From Thermoproteota archaeon (lineage in GTDB: Archaea > Korarchaeota > Korarchaeia > Korarchaeales > Korarchaeaceae): a stretch of DNA of 64,000 bases. The notes under the pieces were generated by a model. It saw only the letters and a list, made by a program, of their open reading frames with translations, searched no databases and was not told the DNA's origin. Where the stretch lies: assembly GCA_015522685.1 (NCBI GenBank), contig WALU01000032.1:44760-108759 (forward strand), written 5' to 3'. This document shows positions 28,969 to 38,593 of the stretch, one piece after another; position 1 is the first letter of the stretch, and the number at the start of each line of letters is the position of its first letter. The position numbers and the translations under genes were made by a program.

Positions 28969-30267
28969 TTAGCCATATATAACAGACTCCCTTCCGAACA
29001 TTTTCGAGCTCAACCATAGAAATGCGACTAAGTAAATTATAGATGATGCCAATGAGGTTGTTACAGGCATTATATCTCCAGGATTCACGATTATATCCCT
29101 TGCAAACATAGCTAGGCTCGATATGGGCAATATCCTAAGTATAGAGTAAATGCTTTGTGGAGCATAAGGTATAGCTATCATAGGAAGTATGAGGATGAAT
29201 GTCAGGAATCCGACATACTGTTGGGCCTCTTTGAATGTTTTGGCGAAGGAAGCTGCTATGACCATAATAGCATTTCCTGTTAAACCACCTAGGGCGACTG
29301 TGATCAGGATACCTGCGGTTACATATGGAAGCTTGGAAGCTTCTATAAGCTGGGAGATTTGTGGATGAGCTACTGATGTCGCTTCTACTAAAGAAGTTAC
29401 TGCTAGGCCTATTCCTATTAATGCAGAGAGGAGCGTTGAGATGCCGCTTACTATTGATAATATTGTTAAGGCACTAAATTTACCCAGAAGGATCTCTCCT
29501 CTACTAACTGGAGCTGTAAAGAGAGCTTCTATGGTCTTCCTTTCTCTTTCTCCTGCTATCATATCTATAGCGAATGTGCCGGCGCCTGTGATGGCTATCA
29601 GGCCCACCATCATAGGAAGTATCATGGCAGTCATTACCTCACTAGTTGTAGCTACCTTTCCAGTAGAAGTAATTTGTTTAACAATAGTATCTATGGGTCT
29701 TATGTACCTCTCGCTCAAGTTAACTGCAGCCAACCTCTCATTAAGAATTCTCTCGGAATACTTTTCTATTATCTCCTGTACCATACTCATAGCAACGGAA
29801 GATCTTGTGCCATATGGATCATAATAGTAGATTATATATCCGCTCTTCCCCAATGAGATGTTACGTGAAAAACCAGGTAGTATCTCAACAATTAGATCTA
29901 TACCCCTATTGAGAATGAGGTTAGCGTAATTGCCTCCATTCGCTGTTATAGATACATAAGCTCCCGATTCATTGTGCAGCTTCTTTATACTTCTTGCTAA
30001 ATCTATCGCTTCCTTATCTTCCACAACTACAAGTATCTTGGGAGGAACCGTTTTAGGATTCAGCATCATCATTGGGAGCGCTATAACTATGGGCATTATT
30101 ATCATTGGCAAGAGCACTACGTTTATCATCGTCCTCTTATCTCTAAGTGCCTCTAAAAGTTCTTTCCAAGCCACTACTAACCAAGGCTTATCAGGTAGAG
30201 AATAGCCTTTCCGCCCAAATCCTCTAGATAGTTTGACTATCCCTGAAGATCCTTTAAACAGTTTCAA
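28969..30267 (-). CDS. ABC-2 type transporter permease (NatB-like)
   Basis: N-terminal KELLEALRDKRTMINVVLLPMIIMPI, large extracytoplasmic loop, AGERERKTIEALFTAPVSRGEILLGKF. Confidence 0.88.
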   Translation of the reverse strand: MKLFKGSSGIVKLSRGFGRKGYSLPDKPWLVVAWKELLEALRDKRTMINVVLLPMIIMPIVIALPMMMLNPKTVPPKILVVVEDKEAIDLARSIKKLHNESGAYVSITANGGNYANLILNRGIDLIVEILPGFSRNISLGKSGYIIYYYDPYGTRSSVAMSMVQEIIEKYSERILNERLAAVNLSERYIRPIDTIVKQITSTGKVATTSEVMTAMILPMMVGLIAITGAGTFAIDMIAGERERKTIEALFTAPVSRGEILLGKFSALTILSIVSGISTLLSALIGIGLAVTSLVEATSVAHPQISQLIEASKLPYVTAGILITVALGGLTGNAIMVIAASFAKTFKEAQQYVGFLTFILILPMIAIPYAPQSIYSILRILPISSLAMFARDIIVNPGDIMPVTTSLASSIIYLVAFLWLSSKMFGRESVIYG

Positions 30268-30994
30268 TAGTCTCGCCCCTCACAAGTCTGATAAACACAT
30301 CTTCGAACTCCTTTTCTCCCGCGAGTTTTTCTAGCTCATCCTTGCTTCCTATGTACCTAAGTTGGCCGTTGCTGATTATCCCTATCCTCCCACATAGCTT
30401 CTCCACCTCCCACATGTTATGAGTGGAGAGCATGACTGTCTTTCCTGAGGAAGCATATTCCTTTATCAATCTTCTGATTTCCCTAGCACTCATGACATCT
30501 ACACCTAAAGTTGGTTCATCTAAGAGGAGAATAGGAGGCTCATCTAATATCGCTCTAGCGAAGGCGACCTTCTGCTTTTGTCCCCTTGATAACTTATCAG
30601 CTATAATGTAGCGCTTCTTCTCCAGCTTAAGGATACCTAAGAGATTATCTATTCTCATCTCTAGAGTACTCCTTTCCATCCCTCGGAGCTTTCCGAAGTA
30701 TATCAGATTTTCCTCAGCAGTTAATCTTGGGTAAATACCAGTATCTTCAGGAAGTATACCCATTAACTTCTTAGCCTTTAAGGGCTCCTTAGCTACATCT
30801 ACCCCTAATATTTTAGCAATGCCAGAAGTGGGCTTGAGTGCGCCATAAATCATCCTCAATGTGGTCGTTTTACCAGCTCCGTTTGGACCTAATAACCCGA
30901 AAATAATTCCTTCCTTCACCTTAAAGCTCAAGTCTCTTACAGCAGTAAAACTGCCAAACTTCTTAGTAAGAGAGAATGTCTCTATTGCTATCAT
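30254..30994 (-). CDS. ABC transporter ATP-binding protein (NatA-like)
   Basis: LLGPNGAGKTTTLRMI, LSRGQKQKVAFARAILDEPPILLLDEPTLGVD. Confidence 0.93.
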   Translation of the reverse strand: MIAIETFSLTKKFGSFTAVRDLSFKVKEGIIFGLLGPNGAGKTTTLRMIYGALKPTSGIAKILGVDVAKEPLKAKKLMGILPEDTGIYPRLTAEENLIYFGKLRGMERSTLEMRIDNLLGILKLEKKRYIIADKLSRGQKQKVAFARAILDEPPILLLDEPTLGVDVMSAREIRRLIKEYASSGKTVMLSTHNMWEVEKLCGRIGIISNGQLRYIGSKDELEKLAGEKEFEDVFIRLVRGETIETV

Positions 30995-31035
30995 CGAAAT
31001 CCCCTTTAAATACTGTGTAAACCTCTTACTTTCTG

Positions 31036-32271
31036 ATGAGATACCTCATCGTAGCTTCGCTTATAATGATGATATTGATGCTTCCTATAGTGAATAATGC
31101 TAAGGCTCAGGCGGCCCTATTGGGAGTCTCTAATACTGACGTCATAGCTGGAAGCACTTTTTTTGCCTTTTATAATATAACAACTACGAAAGATAGGCCA
31201 ATAGTAGGATTTAATCTCTCTCTAATGGTCCCAAATGGATGGGAAATCTCACCTTATGGAGCTAGTGGGATAACTCCTAATGGAGATGAAATAAAGGTAG
31301 AATGGAAGGAAAAGAATGCTATCTACAAAGGGACTGGGGCATCAGTAGCCCATATTTCCTTCAAGGTGAGAGTTCCTTTGGAGGATATGAATGTAAAGAG
31401 GACTATCTTTGCCAGCGGATATATAGCAGTCAAAGAAGGAGGTGCTACTAAGAAATACTTTGTAACTGGAAAGAAGGAGATTTTTATTCACAAGTGGGAA
31501 CCCTTCATATTCTTAAATCTCAGCAAGATAGAGGTGATCCCCCCAGCTATCTTAGTTGCATATGTAAGAGTGTTAACTGGTCCACCCCTCTATTCCGTCG
31601 CTATGAGGAATGTCCTGGTGAAAGTGGGGGATACCGCAACTGGCACTCTCTACAATGAGAAATTCGGTTATTGGAGATATGGTTATGCCACAGATGTCAG
31701 GATACCCATAAAGATACCGCTCAATGCTAGTGGAGGAATTCAGAAGGTTTATGTGACGGTGGATTATGAAGTAGCAGGACATAAGCTTAGGAGCTATGTA
31801 GAATATCCTTATAAGATTATGAAGCCGTCTGAAGTTAAAATAGATCAAATGAACGTACCTAAAAAAGTAAAAGCTGGTAAATACCTTGTCTTAAATGCAA
31901 CAATTGTAAATCCTTCTTCTTTTAAGGCATTAGAGGCGGAGTTCCATGCAAAGCTAGGTGAAGATCACAAGGTCGTTAAGCTAGGAGATATGAGGGCAGG
32001 ATCTTTTGCTCATGTGAGCCTGAAGTTTAAGATACCTAGGTCAGGACGAAACCTTACTCTAACGGTTTGGACAGCTTGGAAGCAGGAATATCCCGAAGAA
32101 ATTAAGATGATGAAAGAAGGAACTTACAATATTCAGGTGATCAGTTCCTCGTCTGGAATCTCGACTTCTTGGTGGCTCATCCTTGCATTGGTGGTGATCG
32201 CTGGTGCGGCAGTTGAGTACTTGGTTAAAAGAAGAAGAAATAGAAAGGCTGAAAATTATAGTGAAATCTAA
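31036..32271 (+). CDS. Surface-anchored protein (signal peptide, cohesin/Ig-like ectodomain, C-terminal TM)
   Basis: N-terminal signal peptide, beta-rich ectodomain, C-terminal TM STSWWLILALVVIAGAAVEYLVKRRRNRK. Confidence 0.6.
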   Translation: MRYLIVASLIMMILMLPIVNNAKAQAALLGVSNTDVIAGSTFFAFYNITTTKDRPIVGFNLSLMVPNGWEISPYGASGITPNGDEIKVEWKEKNAIYKGTGASVAHISFKVRVPLEDMNVKRTIFASGYIAVKEGGATKKYFVTGKKEIFIHKWEPFIFLNLSKIEVIPPAILVAYVRVLTGPPLYSVAMRNVLVKVGDTATGTLYNEKFGYWRYGYATDVRIPIKIPLNASGGIQKVYVTVDYEVAGHKLRSYVEYPYKIMKPSEVKIDQMNVPKKVKAGKYLVLNATIVNPSSFKALEAEFHAKLGEDHKVVKLGDMRAGSFAHVSLKFKIPRSGRNLTLTVWTAWKQEYPEEIKMMKEGTYNIQVISSSSGISTSWWLILALVVIAGAAVEYLVKRRRNRKAENYSEI

Positions 32272-32908
32272 AGGTGAGATAAAAGAGCCAAAAAGTCCAT
32301 GGGAATCCTTTAGGTTTCATATCAGAGGATATATGGGAATAGTATACTCAAGCGGAAAGGTAGTTTATCACAAGCCTCTTGCTTCTGTCATAGAAGAAGC
32401 ACTGATAGAAGAGGGAATGGAGATAGGGTCTGATGAGGCAGGTAAAGGGGAGAAAACCGGTCCTATAGTAGTAGCTTCTGTTGCTCTAGATCCTGCAGCA
32501 AGGAAGCGACTGAGATCAAGAGGTCTACTTGAGTCAAAATCCATCCCCCAAGGTAGATTGGAGGAGCTCGTGGCTCTAATTAAGAAGTCAGCTAAGGCTT
32601 ACGCTATCAAGATTGTATATCCAGACGAACTATCCCTTATCTGGAAAAAAGGGAACTTAAACGAGCTGCTGGCAAAATGGCACTTTGAAGTGATATCGAA
32701 TGTCCTAAGCGAAGTTGAAGCTTCTAGAATAATTATAGATTCCTTTGACAAGAAGAAACTAGAGAATATTCTCTCTTCCTTGAGTGAGACAATTAAGGTG
32801 GTAATAGAGCCTAAAGCAGATGAAAAATATGCGGTAGTTGCGGCAGCCAGCCTGTTAGCCAAACTTTCTTACATTAAAAATGAGAAGAGAGGAATTAAAT
32901 GGAGCTAA
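32204..32908 (+). CDS. RNase HIII-like type 2 ribonuclease H
   Basis: N-terminal segment WESFRFHIRGYMGIVYSSGKVVYHK, EIGSDEAGKGEKTGPIVVASVAL, IIIDSF, EPKADEKYAVVAAASLLAK; start uncertain (overlaps preceding ORF). Confidence 0.78.
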   Translation: MRQLSTWLKEEEIERLKIIVKSKGEIKEPKSPWESFRFHIRGYMGIVYSSGKVVYHKPLASVIEEALIEEGMEIGSDEAGKGEKTGPIVVASVALDPAARKRLRSRGLLESKSIPQGRLEELVALIKKSAKAYAIKIVYPDELSLIWKKGNLNELLAKWHFEVISNVLSEVEASRIIIDSFDKKKLENILSSLSETIKVVIEPKADEKYAVVAAASLLAKLSYIKNEKRGIKWS

Positions 32909-32909
32909 T

Positions 32910-33407
32910 TTAAGGATATGGATGCTTATATCCAAATTTCCTCAGTAAATCCATTCTCTCCTTAACATCTTCTTCTTTCTCGACTCCCAGAGGAGTATCT
33001 CCATCTATAACTCCTAAGATCCCCCTTCCTTCACCAAAATCAGCCACTACTACCTTGAGGGGGTTAGCCGTGGCAGCATGCAGGGTAACTATCTCAGGTA
33101 CCTGCCTCAACCTCGGCAGGATGTTCACTGGCCAAGCATTTTTCACCAATATCACAAGACAGTGACCTGCAGCTACCTTCCTAGCTCTTTTAACGGCGGC
33201 CTCTACCAAACCTGGATCATTTCCTGCCTTTCTTATGAGTCTGGGACCCGATGATTCGCAGAATGCAAATCCGAACTTTATGCTAGCACAGGAATCAGCT
33301 AATGCCTCATATACATCCTCAACCGTCTTAATAAAGTGAGAAGTAGCTAGAATTATGTTAGTTCCCTCAGGAGGGGCTATATCAGCTACTTCAAGTTTTA
33401 GCTCCAT
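32910..33407 (-). CDS. Adenosine-specific kinase family protein (DUF355)
   Basis: NIILATSHFIKTVEDVYEAL, IKFGFAFCESSGPRLIRKAGND, TANPLKVVVADFGEGRGILGVIDG. Confidence 0.85.
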   Translation of the reverse strand: MELKLEVADIAPPEGTNIILATSHFIKTVEDVYEALADSCASIKFGFAFCESSGPRLIRKAGNDPGLVEAAVKRARKVAAGHCLVILVKNAWPVNILPRLRQVPEIVTLHAATANPLKVVVADFGEGRGILGVIDGDTPLGVEKEEDVKERMDLLRKFGYKHPYP

Positions 33408-33792
33408 ACTCTCGCCCTCTTATCGTTCTTCCTAATGTATCAAAAAGATTTAGCAGGGTATCTTTCTGTATCCTATATATTCTATATTTACCCTTAACAG
33501 TCTCCTTAACGAGGCCAGCTGCCTTAAGGTCCGAGAGATGATGAGAAATGAGGGACTGATCCTTTCCCAAGATATATGAGATCAAGCATACGGGCATATC
33601 TGTGGCTGCAAGTAGAAGAATTATGTCAAGCTTTGTAGTATTTGATAATGCCTTAAATGCCCAAGCCATTCCTTCTTTATCTCTTATACTCTCCAGATTA
33701 TCTAGAGATCTACCCAACTTTCCTACATAATCTCTAATATCCTCAATACATCTTTTTGGTACCTTTTTGAGGATCTCTTCCGCCTTCATCAT
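33391..33792 (-). CDS. ArsR-family HTH transcriptional regulator
   Basis: ALSNTTKLDIILLLAATDMPVCLISYILGKDQSLISHHLSDLKAAGLVKETVKGKYRIYRI. Confidence 0.85.
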   Translation of the reverse strand: MMKAEEILKKVPKRCIEDIRDYVGKLGRSLDNLESIRDKEGMAWAFKALSNTTKLDIILLLAATDMPVCLISYILGKDQSLISHHLSDLKAAGLVKETVKGKYRIYRIQKDTLLNLFDTLGRTIRGREYGAKT

Positions 33793-33875
33793 GTTTTGAC
33801 ACCATTGAACAAATGTTTCTTTAGATATATATCTTCCTTATCTTTAAAAATATCATCGAGCTAAGCCAAGTTAAT

Positions 33876-34970
33876 ATGTGGGACATTGCAATAGTCGGGG
33901 CGGGTCCATCGGGATCAACGGCAGCTTATCTACTAGCTAAAATAGGATTTAAAACTTTACTCTTGGATAAGAAGAACTTTCCTAGGCCAAAACCTTGCGG
34001 TGGGGGGATAACTCTCAAAGCCGGGAAGCTCTTGTCAGAGTTGGGTCTTCCTCTAGAACCTGTCGAGGCTTATCATAGGGAAGTAATAGTTAAAGGATAT
34101 GATAAAGAGATTACGGTTAGTACATCTCCGGGAGGATATGCTATAGCAGTAGTTAGGAGAGAAGAATTTGATAAGAGACTCCTTGAAGAGGCGGTCTCAT
34201 GGGGAGCATCCTTTCAAGTATCAAAAGTATATGGAATAAGGGAGAGAGGTAATGTAGTGAAGATAGTAGGAGCTGATGAAGAAGCTAGATATGTAATAGG
34301 GGCTGATGGGGCGAATTCTATTGTAGCAATCTCCTCTGGCATTAGAGGATCTTGGAATAAAGGAGATTTGATAATAGGAATAGAAGGCGTAGCTCCTCAT
34401 TACGAAAAACTAACTTTTATGGTAGATGCAGCTCCCTACGGATATGGATGGATATTTCCGCGATCTACCGATTCTAATGCTGGAGTGGGGGGAATGATCG
34501 AGAAATCTAGCGAAATATTATCAGCTTTTAATATGTTTTCGTTGAAATATAAAGCTAAAATGAATAGATCTTGGGTAATCCCCATTGGAGGACATAGAAA
34601 GCCCATTGCTAAGGGAAGGGTTTTATTAGTTGGTGATTCTGCTGGATTAGCTGACCCTTTAACTGGAGAAGGACTGTATTATGCTATTAGAAGCTCCCTT
34701 GAAGCGGCAAATTCCCTTGAAAGTGGGGAGCCGGATAAAGATTACATGAGAAGGATGGAACCCATAATTGAAGAGCTTAGAAGCAAAAGAAAAGCAGCTA
34801 AGATCATAATACCGCGGATAAATTTCTTCTTCAATCTATTCGTCTCTTATCCAGAGATAGCAAGGAGGTATATGCTCACGTCCATAGGGAAAGTAGAGTT
34901 CAAGGATTTCTGGAGGTGGTCCATAACAAGAATTCCTAGAGCTCTCATAAGAAGCAAACTCGGTATATAA
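33876..34970 (+). CDS. Geranylgeranyl reductase family protein
   Basis: IAIVGAGPSGSTAAYLLAKIGFKTLLLDK, PKPCGGGIT, GRVLLVGDSAGLADPLTGEGLYYAIRS. Confidence 0.9.
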   Translation: MWDIAIVGAGPSGSTAAYLLAKIGFKTLLLDKKNFPRPKPCGGGITLKAGKLLSELGLPLEPVEAYHREVIVKGYDKEITVSTSPGGYAIAVVRREEFDKRLLEEAVSWGASFQVSKVYGIRERGNVVKIVGADEEARYVIGADGANSIVAISSGIRGSWNKGDLIIGIEGVAPHYEKLTFMVDAAPYGYGWIFPRSTDSNAGVGGMIEKSSEILSAFNMFSLKYKAKMNRSWVIPIGGHRKPIAKGRVLLVGDSAGLADPLTGEGLYYAIRSSLEAANSLESGEPDKDYMRRMEPIIEELRSKRKAAKIIIPRINFFFNLFVSYPEIARRYMLTSIGKVEFKDFWRWSITRIPRALIRSKLGI

Positions 34971-35110
34971 GCTCTAAATTCTATAATACTTGCTTCCTAA
35001 TAGCATGATAGTATAAAGAACCTGAATTTATTACATTCTTGAGGTGCCGCGCTATTAATAGACTACCCACTTTCTTAACATATATCTTCGGGATTTCAAG
35101 AAATTCACTT

Positions 35111-35416
35111 TCATAGAGAAGAAATCATATCACCGTAGATGCATCTAATTAATTTTAGTTGACTATTATAGAGGAAGCTGGGCGTTACTCGGATACTCGA
35201 GACAGTACATCTTTTCCCTTCATCTATTCGTCTAATATCTTTATTCTCGAGCTCTTTGATTCTCCCGTTATTATCCTTCTTGAGACAGATCTCTCTAGCC
35301 TCTTCAGTTAACTGAGAGATATTGAGTGGGGCCTTGCTTACCAGCACCCCTAACACGCCTCTGATTATAATTGTAGTGGCTGCTATAGCGGCTCTCCCAG
35401 TAACAAAAAGGATCAT
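35111..35416 (-). CDS. Hypothetical protein, possibly a remnant
   Basis: 101 aa ORF directly downstream of the acyl-CoA synthetase subunit; no recognised domain. Confidence 0.3.
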   Translation of the reverse strand: MILFVTGRAAIAATTIIIRGVLGVLVSKAPLNISQLTEEAREICLKKDNNGRIKELENKDIRRIDEGKRCTVSSIRVTPSFLYNSQLKLIRCIYGDMISSL

Positions 35417-36864
35417 CTTGGAGAGTTCTTAATCTTTCCATAGGATACAAGGGCTTTCATGGCTCTAGCAGCTCTTTCAGATTCTGGATATGCAGGTATC
35501 CCCTCCGCCTCGAACATTTCCCTGAAGGCTTTAGCATATTGCGAGGATCCAACGTCCATTGCCACCACTGGCTTATCATAGCTCTTAGATAAGCCTGCTA
35601 ATCTATTTGGAAGATTGGTGGTCACTCCTGGGACATGATGAAGGGCAAGAATCATTATACCATCTACATTATCATCCTCTAAGAGTATCCTCATAGTCTC
35701 TACGAAGGAATCATCTGTTGCGCTGCCTGTTAAGTCTATTGGGTCGATAGTAGCTGCAATAGGGGGGATTATCCTTTTTTCCTTGAGATTTTGAAATATG
35801 TTCTGGCTTTCTTCAGATAAATTAGCTAGTTTGAGGCCCAAAGCCTCAGTTTCATCTGCAGCCATGACGCCTACGCCTCCTCCATCTGTCAAAATAGCTA
35901 TCCTATTCCCCCTAGCAGGAGGCTGCATTACTAGAGCTTTAGCAACATCGAAGAGCTCCTCCATATCTCTAACCCTAATCACACCTGCCTGCTTAAAGGC
36001 AGCATCATAAACATTATCACTACCAGCCATGGCAGCGGTATGTGAATTCGCTGCTCTTGCTCCAGCACTTGTTCTTCCTGCCTTAAAGATCACTATAGGC
36101 TTTTCTTTCGTTATCTCTCTAGCTAACTTTAAGAATTCCCTTCCCCTATCTATTGACTCGGCATATATGAGGATTACCTTTGTCTCCTCATCTCTCCTAA
36201 GATATTCTAGAACATCAACCTCATCTACATCCAATTTGTTGCCATAGCTAATGAATTTAGCTAGGCCAATTCCTTCACCATGCATGTAATCAAGACAGGC
36301 AACGCCAAAAGCTCCAGATTGAGTGCTTAGTGATATATTGCCAGGTTTCGGTCTAGGAGATGATATATATTTCTTGTCTAGGAACTCCTTCTCTACAGGT
36401 AAAAACATGGTATCTACTCCAGTTGATGGGACAACCACACCGACGCAGTTAGGACCTATAACTCTCATCTCATATCTATCCCTAAGAGCTTCAAGTTCCC
36501 TCTGGAGTTCTACTCCTTCTCCACCTACCTCCGCAAAGCCACCACTTATAACTATGACATTCTTTATTCCCCTCTTTCCACAATCCTCCATGGCCGAAGG
36601 AGTGTACTTAGCAGGTGTTACTAAAATAGCTAGATCTGGGGCATCAGGTAGTTCTAAGATAGACTTGTAAGTAGGTACGCCAAGTATCATCTCATTCGAT
36701 TTAGGATTTACGGCATACAGCTTCCCCTTATAGATACCCATTTGTGAATTTTCGACCAATATCCTCAACAGCTCATAGCCTATCTTTCTTGGAGTTCTAG
36801 AGGCACCTACAATTGCCATGGACCTAGGATTGAAGAAACTATCTAGCGAAGACACCTTATTCAC
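35413..36864 (-). CDS. Acetyl-CoA synthetase (ADP-forming) alpha subunit-type CoA-binding protein
   Basis: FFNPRSMAIVGASRTPRKIG, NCVGVVVPSTGVDTMFLP, LSTQSGAFGVACLDY, AANSHTAAMAGSDNVYDAAFKQAGVIRV. Confidence 0.92.
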   Translation of the reverse strand: MNKVSSLDSFFNPRSMAIVGASRTPRKIGYELLRILVENSQMGIYKGKLYAVNPKSNEMILGVPTYKSILELPDAPDLAILVTPAKYTPSAMEDCGKRGIKNVIVISGGFAEVGGEGVELQRELEALRDRYEMRVIGPNCVGVVVPSTGVDTMFLPVEKEFLDKKYISSPRPKPGNISLSTQSGAFGVACLDYMHGEGIGLAKFISYGNKLDVDEVDVLEYLRRDEETKVILIYAESIDRGREFLKLAREITKEKPIVIFKAGRTSAGARAANSHTAAMAGSDNVYDAAFKQAGVIRVRDMEELFDVAKALVMQPPARGNRIAILTDGGGVGVMAADETEALGLKLANLSEESQNIFQNLKEKRIIPPIAATIDPIDLTGSATDDSFVETMRILLEDDNVDGIMILALHHVPGVTTNLPNRLAGLSKSYDKPVVAMDVGSSQYAKAFREMFEAEGIPAYPESERAARAMKALVSYGKIKNSPR

Positions 36865-36980
36865 CAGGAAGTATAACCCAATCTTAATAAAGAGATTTCA
36901 CTGGCATATCACTTAAGCTAAAAGCCATCTGAAATATACCTAAAAAAAGAAAAAGGTCCGAGTGAGGGGAAACAGGAATC

Positions 36981-37205
36981 TTATGTCCTCCAAACTGCCC
37001 TGATGGCCAGCTCTATATCATCACCGGTTACGGTCTTCCTATTGGCGTGCTTAGCTAAACTAACAGCATGCCTGCTTGTTTCGGTGGCAAACTTCTCCAT
37101 ATAGCGCTCCAGCCTCTCAACGGCAGCATCGCTTACCCTTTCAGCACCTGCCTCCCGGATTATCCTCCCAATGGGAGCTAAAGGTAGATACCTTGTCTTA
37201 GGCAT
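36981..37205 (-). CDS. Archaeal histone
   Basis: LPLAPIGRIIREAGAERVSDAAVERLERYMEKFATETSRHAVSLAKHANRKTVTGDDIELAIRAV histone fold. Confidence 0.95.
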   Translation of the reverse strand: MPKTRYLPLAPIGRIIREAGAERVSDAAVERLERYMEKFATETSRHAVSLAKHANRKTVTGDDIELAIRAVWRT

Positions 37206-37541
37206 AAGAAAAGGTATCTCATGTTAAATAAAAAATTTACTCTTCTATTGCAAGTGAGGTTTGTAGTAGAACATTTCATTTATAATGAAGATCATCATCT
37301 GTTACTATGAAATCCACTTAATTTAACAAGTGGGATCTTGGAAATCAGAGAAATTACTGGATTTCATTGGGTATGATTAGAGGTATTATCGTTTATAAGG
37401 AAGAAATTAAGAATAAGCAAAATAGCTACCTCATCCTGGGACATGAGCCTCACATAAGCAGATTGGAAATTGGCGAAAACGACTGTCCTACTATAAACTT
37501 TGTAGAGTCTTATACTATAAAGAGAATTGCTATTTACTACT

Positions 37542-38531
37542 CTATTCTAACTTCCTAAGCAGCAGGTAAGGGTCATTTGATTCAGATGGAAATTCTTCTA
37601 TCTTCTCATTCACTATAATAGATCTTCCCTTACCTTTCAGTTTCCCTATAATGCTAACTGGGAAGCCATGCGACTCTATCAATTCCCTTAGAAAATCTAG
37701 GGGAGAATTTCTAGGAATTGCCGCTAATATAACACCCGAGCTAGAAGCAGCCAAAGGATCAAAGTTTAAGATCTCTCCTAGCCTAACAAGCTCCGGTGGG
37801 AATAGAAAGCTTTTCCTTCTCACAATAAAGCCAAGCCCAGATGCATCAGCGAAATCATTAAGGAGTCTTACCATGCCACCTTCTGCCCCATCTTTCATTC
37901 CATTGACTCTAGAGAACATAGCTAGGTCTCTCGCCTTATCAACAACCGTTAGCATCCATCTAGCTCTTCTCCATCTCTCTACCGTTATCCTATCAGAGAC
38001 CCTCTGAAGAACTTCTGGATTAAAATGAGCTGCTCCATAAAGGAACTCCGCTCCTAGAATGCCTACAAGCATTAACAAATCTCCTTCCTTAGCCAATTTA
38101 GGAGATATTATTTTCCTCGCCTCTCCTATAACTGTAGTCGCAACTACAGGCTCGTTGATTGAGTCATACCATCCTGTATGACCTGTGATTATAGAAACAT
38201 TATACCTATAAGCCTCCCAATTTAGATCTTCAGCGATCTTGACTGCCTTTTCTTCCTTAAAACCTGAGGGGAGGAGGATTGTGCTAGTCATAATGCGAGG
38301 TTTTGCTCCTAAAACTGCTACATCTGATGCGGAAAAATGGAACCCAAAGTAACCTATATCATCTAATGGAACCCCCAAAGATGGGTCTGCAGCATATACT
38401 CTAGTGAGACCCATCAATCTCTCTGCTCCCGCATCAAGATTAGGATTTGGAGGAATATATATATTGCTGTTTAGCTTACCTACCAGCCTAGTTATCCTCT
38501 CAAGCAAGGCTTTCCTCGCCTTTCCTCTCAT
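37542..38531 (-). CDS. AIR synthase-related (PurM/ThiL-like) protein
   Basis: DDIGYFGFHFSASDVAVLGAKPRIM, GHTGWYDSINEPVVATTVIGEA, GMKDGAEGGMVRLLNDFADASGLGF. Confidence 0.78.
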   Translation of the reverse strand: MRGKARKALLERITRLVGKLNSNIYIPPNPNLDAGAERLMGLTRVYAADPSLGVPLDDIGYFGFHFSASDVAVLGAKPRIMTSTILLPSGFKEEKAVKIAEDLNWEAYRYNVSIITGHTGWYDSINEPVVATTVIGEARKIISPKLAKEGDLLMLVGILGAEFLYGAAHFNPEVLQRVSDRITVERWRRARWMLTVVDKARDLAMFSRVNGMKDGAEGGMVRLLNDFADASGLGFIVRRKSFLFPPELVRLGEILNFDPLAASSSGVILAAIPRNSPLDFLRELIESHGFPVSIIGKLKGKGRSIIVNEKIEEFPSESNDPYLLLRKLE

Positions 38532-38593
38532 TTTGAGTTATGCAAGGAGTTTTAATGATAACTTTTTTGAATGAGCCTTTCACTACTCAAGCA

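Noticed and set aside
37367-37558. 63-aa plus ORF
   Set aside because: No domain, overlaps the convergent AIR synthase-like gene end; probably chance.
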